From contig CALSUC010000002.1 of assembly GCA_943789445.1 (NCBI GenBank), positions 248,001-312,000 on the forward strand: a stretch of 64,000 bases of DNA. The letters run 5' to 3'. Numbering within the stretch: position 1 is the first letter of the stretch; the number at the start of each line of letters is the position of its first letter. The translations under genes were made by a program, and so were the position numbers. Of the stretch, positions 58,353 to 64,000 are shown in pieces. This DNA comes from UBA4575 sp002386945 (GTDB lineage Bacteria; Pseudomonadota; Gammaproteobacteria; UBA4575). The notes under the pieces are model-generated. The model searched no databases and was not told the DNA's origin. It was given only the letters and a program-made list of their open reading frames with translations.

Positions 58353-58671
58353 CGAACTATAATGCGTAATTTGATTGTCTATAATAGCCTTTGACTGAGT
58401 CAAATAGTTTAATCGGCCGAAAGTATTCGGCTTTTACGTTAGTGCGGTAAAGGCGTGGCAGCTTTGCACAGGTTTTTTGGTGGGTTCTGCTGGTATTAAA
58501 GGGTTTGTACAGGCGTATTGAGTAGGCGTCTATGGATTATTCAAGTTTTTAAGGTTAATGTGTATCCATGTTGTTTAGAGACTCTCCTCTAAAAAAGCAT
58601 ACGAGATATAATTCCCTCTTATCTTGTTGTTATGTCCTTGTTAAGCCCCTTTCCTCAAGGGGCTTTTTTTT
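58351..58671 (+). ncRNA. Candidate small RNA or orphan transcript with intrinsic terminator
   Basis: About 320 bp without an ORF. At the end is a strong plus-strand terminator (AAGCCCC / GGGGCTT with loop TTTCCTCA, then T8; 58642-58671). TATAAT occurs at 58607-58612, giving a possible RNA of about 50-55 bases starting near 58619, though no good -35 lies 17 bp upstream. A longer transcript from further upstream is also possible. No known sRNA family was recognised. Confidence 0.4.
58642..58671 (+). terminator. Orphan plus-strand terminator
   Basis: AAGCCCC-TTTCCTCA-GGGGCTT followed by T8. It overlaps the end of the minus-strand glutaredoxin-like gene, but the T tract lies on the plus strand, so it is directional for a plus-strand transcript that has no gene upstream. 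Confidence 0.85.
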
Positions 58672-59029
58672 ATGCCGTCTGTTTTCTTAAAAAAGCAATA
58701 ATAGCATCTGACTCATACAGCCAAATTATGCCGCTTGGTGTTGGGTAGCTCAGGCAAGGTACTTGATAGCGACCACCAGCTTCAATTAGGATTTTTTTAT
58801 GTTCAGCATCACGTTTAGCGTCTACTCGTTGTATCTCAAGGTTTAATCGACGTACTTCTTGTCGTACCTTGACGCAGTAAGGGCAGGCGTTAAATTCATA
58901 TAGCAACCACTCGCTAGTCATTTGATTAAGGGCCTCTTGTGCTTCTGTGGCACGGGTCAGTGGAGTAGGTGCGGTGCGTTGTTCATTCCAAAGAATGATT
59001 TTTCCAAGAAGATAGCGAATTAAGCGCAT
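58670..59029 (-). CDS. Glutaredoxin/GST-N-terminal-like membrane-associated protein
   Basis: About 119 aa. The active site CPYC is in YEFNACPYCVKVRQEVRRL, and the later VPCLSYP supplies a cis-proline-like VP. The C-terminal GIIWLYESDAIIAFLRK fits the glutaredoxin/GST-N fold. Before that, an extension of about 45 residues (MRLIRYLLGKIILW) may lie against the membrane. I choose the ATG at 59029 with AAGG before it; a start at 59086 would add 19 residues. Function is likely GSH-linked redox, target unknown. Confidence 0.85.
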   Translation of the reverse strand: MRLIRYLLGKIILWNEQRTAPTPLTRATEAQEALNQMTSEWLLYEFNACPYCVKVRQEVRRLNLEIQRVDAKRDAEHKKILIEAGGRYQVPCLSYPTPSGIIWLYESDAIIAFLRKQTA

Positions 59030-59259
59030 AAGGGCCTTTTGAAATATTTTAGATAGCGGATTGTTATGCCTTTTATAGCTAAACATAAAGCATAGTAGAG
59101 ATATCGTCTAAGCTATCACATTGATCTAGAATATTCGGTACCACCAGAGAGTAGTTTGTATAGAAAGAACAGCTATTAACCGCTATGGTGGTTTTGATAT
59201 ATTTTGTTTGATTCTTAGCCTCTCTTAATTTCACTTTGTCGGCAGTCCCCCTATAGCCT

Positions 59260-61146
59260 ATGTATCTCATCCGATTTGATGACGTTAGCCTTGAATTTGG
59301 CGACGTTCCTATTCTTAAGCATGCCCAATTCATGATCGAACCGAAGGAACGGGTCTGTCTGATTGGGCGCAATGGTGCAGGAAAATCTTCCTTAATGAAG
59401 TTGATTACAGGCGACTATGTTGCCGATGATGGTGATATTCAAAAGCGCCGCCATCTGCGTATTAGCCAACTGGAACAAACCTTGCTAGATGAGTCTGAAG
59501 AGACTGTAAGGGATGTGGTGCGTAAGGGAATGCAAGAGCAACAAGATTTGCTAGATGAATACAATCGGCTTTCTAATTCAGAGCTTGATCGGCATCAACT
59601 CAAACAGCTTGAGAATCTACAACAACAGATTGACGCCAGTGGTGTTTGGAATATTGAACAGCAAATTGACACCACGATTACTCAGCTTAATCTACCGGGA
59701 GAGCGTAGCCTGAGTCAGCTTTCTGGAGGTTGGCGCCGACGTGTTTCTCTCGCTAAAGCCTTAGTCTCAAAACCGGATTTATTACTGCTAGATGAGCCGA
59801 CCAACCATCTTGATATTAATACTATCGAATGGCTGGAGAACCGGATCCGTGGGTTTGAAGGTAGTATTATTTTTATTACGCATGATCGAATCTTTTTGCA
59901 GAAATTAGCGACACGAATTGTTGAAATTGATCGGGCTAAACTTGTCAGTTGGCCGGGTAATTACCAGAATTATTTAGAGCTAAAAGAAAAAGCCTTGGAA
60001 GAAGAGGGTGCCCAAAACAGCCTATTTGATAAACGAATGGCGCAGGAAGAAGATTGGATTAGGCAGGGAATCAAGGCCAGGCGAAAGCGTAATGAAGGCC
60101 GTGTTCGTGCTTTGATGGAGATGCGTAATGAGCGTTCAAAGCGTGTTAAGCGTGAGGGTAAAGCGAAAATCCAGATTGAAAGTGGTGAGCGCTCAGGACG
60201 TAAGGTCATTGAGGCACGTAATATTTCCTACAGCTATGGTGATGAAAAAGTCATTGATGGTTTGAACCTGAAAGTGATGCGTGGCGATCGTATAGGTCTC
60301 ATCGGTAATAATGGGGTGGGTAAAAGTACATTACTAAAAATTATTCTAGGCATGTTAGAGCCACAGCAGGGACACGTTAAACTGGGGACTAATTTAGAAA
60401 CTGCTTACTTTGATCAGATTCAGCGTGATTTAGATCGAGAAAAAACTGTAGCGGAAAATATAGGTGAAGGTAAAGAATACATTAACCTAAATGGAAAACA
60501 GCGACATATTGTGGGGTACTTGAAGAACTTCTTGTTCTCACCCAAGCGCGCATTAACACCAGTATCTTGTCTTTCTGGTGGTGAATGTAACCGCGTCGTA
60601 CTGGCCAAGTTATTTACCAAGCCAGCCAATCTATTGGTGTTAGATGAACCGACTAATGATTTAGATGTTGAAATGCTAGAAGTGCTGGAAGAGCGCTTAG
60701 TAGCATACGATGGCACGCTGATTATCGTAAGTCATGACCGCAATTTCTTAGACAATGTGGTGACTAGTGTCTTAGTCTTTGAGGAAGGCGATACGATTAA
60801 AGAATATGTGGGTGGATACAGTGATTGGGTCAAGCATGGTAAGCAGTTAGCCGAGAAAGATGATCCTAATCAAGGTGTTACTACCCATGCAGTAGAGAGT
60901 AAAGAGCGTGATGCTGCACAGAAAAAACAAAAGCTTAGTTATCAGCTACAACGAGAACTAGATGCCTTGCCGGAGCGCCTTGAAAAGCTTGAGCAGGAGA
61001 TCAATTACTTGCAAGAACAGATAGCTCAGCCTGAGTTTTACGAACAGAGTTTTGATGTCACCAGTGAGGTGATGGATACCTTAGCTAGTCTGCAAAAGGA
61101 ATTAGATCAGGTGATGGACCGATGGGCTGAATTGGAGGATGGCTAG
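59260..61146 (+). CDS. uup: ABC-F ATPase Uup
   Basis: Soluble two-domain ATPase of 628 aa, of the Uup group that acts on ribosomes or DNA branch structures. Walker A sites are GRNGAGKSS and GNNGVGKST; both signatures (LSQLSGGWRRR, CLSGGECNRV) and Walker B sites (LLLLDEPTNHLD, LLVLDEPTNDLD) are present. The linker between domains is basic, and a C-terminal coiled coil (about 545-628, rich in Q/E/L) is the Uup DNA-binding tail. The ATG has no clear Shine-Dalgarno sequence. The 173-bp gap upstream is otherwise without features. Confidence 0.94.
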   Translation: MYLIRFDDVSLEFGDVPILKHAQFMIEPKERVCLIGRNGAGKSSLMKLITGDYVADDGDIQKRRHLRISQLEQTLLDESEETVRDVVRKGMQEQQDLLDEYNRLSNSELDRHQLKQLENLQQQIDASGVWNIEQQIDTTITQLNLPGERSLSQLSGGWRRRVSLAKALVSKPDLLLLDEPTNHLDINTIEWLENRIRGFEGSIIFITHDRIFLQKLATRIVEIDRAKLVSWPGNYQNYLELKEKALEEEGAQNSLFDKRMAQEEDWIRQGIKARRKRNEGRVRALMEMRNERSKRVKREGKAKIQIESGERSGRKVIEARNISYSYGDEKVIDGLNLKVMRGDRIGLIGNNGVGKSTLLKIILGMLEPQQGHVKLGTNLETAYFDQIQRDLDREKTVAENIGEGKEYINLNGKQRHIVGYLKNFLFSPKRALTPVSCLSGGECNRVVLAKLFTKPANLLVLDEPTNDLDVEMLEVLEERLVAYDGTLIIVSHDRNFLDNVVTSVLVFEEGDTIKEYVGGYSDWVKHGKQLAEKDDPNQGVTTHAVESKERDAAQKKQKLSYQLQRELDALPERLEKLEQEINYLQEQIAQPEFYEQSFDVTSEVMDTLASLQKELDQVMDRWAELEDG

Positions 61147-61206
61147 TCAAGCTGCTCTCGTCCTGATAAATCATGGAATTATGAAACGTGTAAAAGGGTA
61201 TGACTT

Positions 61207-61572
61207 ATGAGTGAGCAGGATAAAACAGTAGCAATGACAGCCTTATGTGGGGAAGTTCAACGGTTGCTGCAACTGGCAACTGAGGGTCTAAAGCCTCCTA
61301 GTGGCTCAAGTGAAACACCTAGACGTAAAATGTCCGTTTTCACCTATGGTGTCTGTCTAGCCTTGGCACGACGTGAGGCACAGGAGCCTGCTGCGTTGTA
61401 TCTGGAATATCTATTGCAGGGTGGATTATCAGTGGCTGCGGCGCAAACGGTGGTTGAACGTACCACCTTAAAGTTCATGTATACAGAATACGGCCCTAGC
61501 TGTTGTCAGCTTGGTGAGAGGTTTGTGCAGACTGAAGATGCGGCTGAGGTCGCGGCGATTTTGCTGTCATAG
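61207..61572 (+). CDS. Hypothetical protein, 121 aa
   Basis: Not recognised. The sequence is soluble and mixed helix. It has a Pro/Ser-rich stretch (GLKPPSGSSETPRRK, about 27-41) and two neighbouring cysteines (PSCCQLGERF). No catalytic motif or membrane segment is visible. Codon use looks like that of the neighbours and the frame is clean, with a natural ATG and stop. It lies 60 bp after uup and 70 bp before the EipA-like gene. Confidence 0.7.
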   Translation: MSEQDKTVAMTALCGEVQRLLQLATEGLKPPSGSSETPRRKMSVFTYGVCLALARREAQEPAALYLEYLLQGGLSVAAAQTVVERTTLKFMYTEYGPSCCQLGERFVQTEDAAEVAAILLS

Positions 61573-61642
61573 GACGTCGCTAAGTGTCCCCTAGGTGCAA
61601 ATCGATGTTATTCTTATTAAACCGATTACGGAGATTAAGTAA

Positions 61643-62227
61643 ATGTTGAGATATCTACTCTTAGCAATTTTTTGGATGGGGCTTTCGACTCCCTTAGTTT
61701 TGCAGCAAAGTGCTGCTGATGACGCTGTGACAGATGATGGAATGGCAACTTTTGATAAAGAAACAGTCTTAGATGAGGCGAGCAGCTATTTTGGTGCTGG
61801 TGCAGAAGGTATAGCATCTATCATAGAGAAAGTATTCTCCGAGCGTGGTGAGCCTGTTGGATTTATTAGGGGTCGCGAGGCCGGTGGCGCCATTATTGTT
61901 GGTTTGCGCTACGGGGATGGTGAGCTGGTGATGAGTGATGGCTTTACTGGCACAGTACACTGGCAGGGACCTTCTTTCGGTTTTGATTTTGGTGGTAATG
62001 CATCAAAGGTGTTCGTTCTGGTTTATAACCTTTCTAACGTAGATGACATCTTTCAACGCTTCCCAGGGGTTGATGGTAGCCTTTACTTCATCGGTGGCGC
62101 AGGTGTGAACTACGTTAAACGAGATGAGATTACCTTGGCGCCAATACGTGTTGGGCTTGGCTGGCGTGCTGGCGCTAGTGTCGGCTATATGAAAATCACT
62201 CAGGGTAAGAGTTGGAATCCGTTCTAA
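61643..62227 (+). CDS. EipA/DUF1134-family exported protein
   Basis: Exported protein of 194 aa. The signal peptide covers about residues 1-25 (LLLAIFWMGLS...AADD). The DUF1134 core is plain: YFGAGAEGIASIIEKVFSE, GFIRGREAGGAIIVGLRYG, GPSFGFDFGGNASKVFVLVYNL and GVNYVKRDEITLAPIRVGLGWR. In Brucella EipA is a periplasmic protein needed for envelope integrity. The family is mostly seen in Alphaproteobacteria, so its presence here is noteworthy. GGAGATTAAGT lies upstream of the ATG. It has its own promoter region rather than an obvious operon. Confidence 0.88.
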   Translation: MLRYLLLAIFWMGLSTPLVLQQSAADDAVTDDGMATFDKETVLDEASSYFGAGAEGIASIIEKVFSERGEPVGFIRGREAGGAIIVGLRYGDGELVMSDGFTGTVHWQGPSFGFDFGGNASKVFVLVYNLSNVDDIFQRFPGVDGSLYFIGGAGVNYVKRDEITLAPIRVGLGWRAGASVGYMKITQGKSWNPF

Positions 62228-62310
62228 AATCTTAAGCAGCGTTTCGACGCTGGAAACTAAAAGGTGCAGTGGTATACTTTGGCACCGAATAAATATGGAA
62301 AACGCGCATT

Positions 62311-62778
62311 ATGTTTGCTCCCCGCGAGAGTGTAGAACAGGTTGAAGAGGGTAACGTCCTAGCACCTAAGTTCGATGAAGATGGATTGATCCCTGTTGTC
62401 ACCACGGATATAGATTCCGGTGAATTATTGATGATGGGATATATGAACGTCGAAGCATTCAAAAAAACAGTTGAGACTGGTGAAGCCCATTATTGGAGCC
62501 GCAGTCGAGCCTGTTTATGGCATAAGGGAGCTACCAGCGGTCTTGTTCAAAAGATTATCCAAATGCGTATTGATGACGATCAGGACTGTGTCTGGCTACG
62601 AGTTGCAGTCAATGGCGGTGCCAGTTGTCATGTTGGCTATCGCTCTTGTTTCTACCGCTCAGTCCCTATTGGAAAGCCCCAAGGTGATGGCCCTCTGATC
62701 TTGGACTACCAAGAAGATGATAAAGTATTCGACCCAAAAGAGGTTTACGGTGACGCGCCGAATCCAACTAAACTGTAG
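62311..62778 (+). CDS. hisI: Phosphoribosyl-AMP cyclohydrolase HisI (long form)
   Basis: Opens the purine ring of PR-AMP in histidine synthesis. Zinc/magnesium ligands are in RIDDDQDCVWL (DxDxD then Cys) and GASCHVGYRSCFYR. The substrate site AHYWSRSRACLWHKGATSG is conserved. At 155 aa it is longer than usual stand-alone HisI (about 110-130), with an N-terminal extension (FAPRESVEQVEEGNVLAPKFDEDGL) typical of alphaproteobacterial forms. No other his genes lie nearby, and it carries no HisE domain. Confidence 0.95.
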   Translation: MFAPRESVEQVEEGNVLAPKFDEDGLIPVVTTDIDSGELLMMGYMNVEAFKKTVETGEAHYWSRSRACLWHKGATSGLVQKIIQMRIDDDQDCVWLRVAVNGGASCHVGYRSCFYRSVPIGKPQGDGPLILDYQEDDKVFDPKEVYGDAPNPTKL

Positions 62779-62810
62779 TTTCTTTAAAGCGATAAGCCTT
62801 TGATATCGTA

Positions 62811-63425
62811 GTGTTGGATTACATGACTCAAATCCCAGAATTTATTGTTGGAATTCCGACAATTATTTTAATTATGTTTAGCCTCGGTCTGTGTGTTGGC
62901 TGGCTGTTACGCATTCTTGTGGCGCGGTTTCAGATGATCAGCTACCGCACGGATGCCCAGCAGCAGTTAGATCAACTGCGTCAGCAGATAGCTCAGCTAA
63001 AACAGGGGCAGTCAGTGGTGGTAACCGCTTCTGTGGTTGCACATCAGTTGGCCGATATTCCTGATATAGATCAATCAGCACTGCCTAAATTGTTCGCACA
63101 AAATATTTCCACTACACAAGACCTACTCAGGTATTGCTCTGAAAGCTCGGCCGTTATTCAGTTGGCGAAGAGTATTGGGGTAGAAGACTTTGCAATTCAA
63201 CGCTGGCTATCGTTAGCTGACTTGATGCGCGTACCGGGCCTGAATGCAGAACATGCTTTGTTGCTTGAGGCGACTGCAATTTATTCTGCTGTCGAATTAG
63301 CGCAGCAAAAGCCGCAGCGTTTAGCAGAGAAGCTCGCACGACAAAATTCATCTCTGAATATTTTATCTGATTTGCCTACAGAAGCGCTCTTGGCCTCATG
63401 GATTGCGCAAGCCTCAAACATCTAG
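62811..63425 (+). CDS. Membrane-anchored DUF4332/helix-hairpin-helix-like protein
   Basis: About 204 aa. GTG at 62811 is the ORF start; the ATG at 62823 (MTQIPEF) is equally likely. A membrane segment lies at about 12-34 (IILIMFSLGLCVGWLLRIL), then a short coiled coil (about 48-65, QQQLDQLRQQIAQLKQG). The cytoplasmic helical region (about 80-200) resembles DUF4332 with hairpin-like repeats: LPKLFAQNISTTQDLL, LSLADLMRVPGLNAEHALLLEA. These motifs often bind DNA or protein; the role is not known. Confidence 0.72.
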   Translation: MLDYMTQIPEFIVGIPTIILIMFSLGLCVGWLLRILVARFQMISYRTDAQQQLDQLRQQIAQLKQGQSVVVTASVVAHQLADIPDIDQSALPKLFAQNISTTQDLLRYCSESSAVIQLAKSIGVEDFAIQRWLSLADLMRVPGLNAEHALLLEATAIYSAVELAQQKPQRLAEKLARQNSSLNILSDLPTEALLASWIAQASNI

Positions 63426-63661
63426 AAAATCTGCAAGCCAGCCTGATAGAATTCTTGACTTAAGTCATGCAAGATTTCTATCTGCATATTTAATTACATT
63501 GAAACTTATCTCTTCATTGTAACTTTTTAGGCTACTCTCCAGCTTCAAAGTACACAAAAGGTGTGCGTATATCCCTTTCTTTTCTACCTTTGCCATGTAA
63601 AGTATTTAGTTCTTATTATTAATTATAATTTTCAATAGTTTATAGAAATTAAGGAAAGAGC

Positions 63662-64000
63662 ATGTCGAATAAAGTTTCTGTTGTAGTCATCTCTGGTGAC
63701 CGTGAGCAGTTACAAATGGCCGCTATGTTGGCCTCAGTTGCTGCAGTTAGTGGTAGCGAAGTAACTATATTCCTATCCATGAACGCCATGCGTTATTTCC
63801 AGAAGGGTGATGCTAGCTTGGCACCGGCAGAAGGAGAGGTGGGTGTGCTTCTGCAGAATAAAAATGCACCAGATTTTAGAGAGTTATTCCAATCTGCAGT
63901 AGAGCTAGGTGATGCGAAGGTTTATCCCTGTTCTATGGCCTTAGACATACTCAATATCCCCGTCTCTGATTTAGTTGATTATGTCGCTGAGCCATTGGGC
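63662..64000 (+). CDS. DsrE/DsrF-like family protein (3' end cut by window)
   Basis: The first 113 codons of a gene that runs off the window. The beta-alpha fold start VVVISGDREQLQMAAMLASVAAVSGSEVTIFLSMNAM and YPCSMALDILNIPVSDLVDYV are typical of DsrE-like proteins; the Cys in YPCSM is at the position used for sulfur transfer in relatives. AAGGAAAGAG sits just before the ATG. The 236-bp gap upstream contains TGACTTAAGTCA (63456-63467), a perfect 12-base palindrome. Substrate and partner genes lie outside the view. Confidence 0.82.
   Translation, partial: MSNKVSVVVISGDREQLQMAAMLASVAAVSGSEVTIFLSMNAMRYFQKGDASLAPAEGEVGVLLQNKNAPDFRELFQSAVELGDAKVYPCSMALDILNIPVSDLVDYVAEPLG

Overview
The window is about 64 kb of chromosome from a free-living, aerobic or facultative gammaproteobacterium with mid-range G+C. 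No phage, plasmid, insertion sequence or CRISPR array is visible. The gene blocks are typical of Gammaproteobacteria: rodZ-hisS-yfgM-bamB-der, smc-zipA-ligA, thiD-thiE-hemL opposite rubredoxin, hemJ/argC/bactofilin/erpA/anmK/M23/tyrS followed by an rRNA operon, and gltBD. From memory, the argC-to-tyrS-to-rrn order resembles Pseudomonas, but RodZ/ZipA/SMC details and a shortened 16S helix 17 do not let me name a genus.

Layout. 1-7728 (+): end of rlmN, then rodZ, hisS, yfgM, bamB, der and an aminotransferase. 7744-8884 (-): cysZ and queF. 8936-20339 (+): smc, zipA, ligA, a small membrane protein, mpl, a Lon-N domain protein, a thioredoxin, an ABC exporter and hemP under a Fur box. 20451-23198 (-): thiD-thiE-hemL. 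23291-25738: rubredoxin, a PfkB kinase, a HAD phosphatase (-) and rppH. 25757-31072: a divergent iron/redox locus around one Fur box (porin, FMN-binding protein and PepSY-TM protein on -; imelysin and di-haem oxidoreductase on +). 31096-33233 (-): hemJ and a CLC transporter. 33294-39949: argC, a DUF6776-like protein, bactofilin, erpA, then anmK and an M23 peptidase on -, then tyrS.

40333-45615 is a complete rRNA operon, 16S-tRNA-Ile(GAT)-tRNA-Ala(TGC)-23S-5S, with a recognisable P1 promoter, both RNase III processing stems and a terminator. Two tiny genes follow it, then gltB-gltD. 52722-59029 holds ytoQ, mnmH (selU), a PBP4-type carboxypeptidase, a second-type EF-G, a small XRE regulator, a non-coding stretch ending in an orphan terminator, and a glutaredoxin-like gene. 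59260-64000 holds uup, an orphan gene, an EipA/DUF1134 protein, hisI, a membrane-anchored DUF4332-like protein and the start of a DsrE-family gene.

Most of the window is housekeeping: envelope growth (RodZ, bactofilin, M23, PBP4, Mpl, AnmK, BamB), translation (HisS, TyrS, EF-G2, RlmN, rRNA) and nitrogen assimilation (GltBD). The most unusual part is the Fur-controlled set. Its divergent arms combine a porin, a putative covalently flavinylated periplasmic protein with a haem-binding PepSY membrane partner, and an imelysin/di-haem pair. I read it as an envelope iron-handling or iron-reduction system. That function is inferred; the protein families and the Fur-like sites are visible in the sequence.
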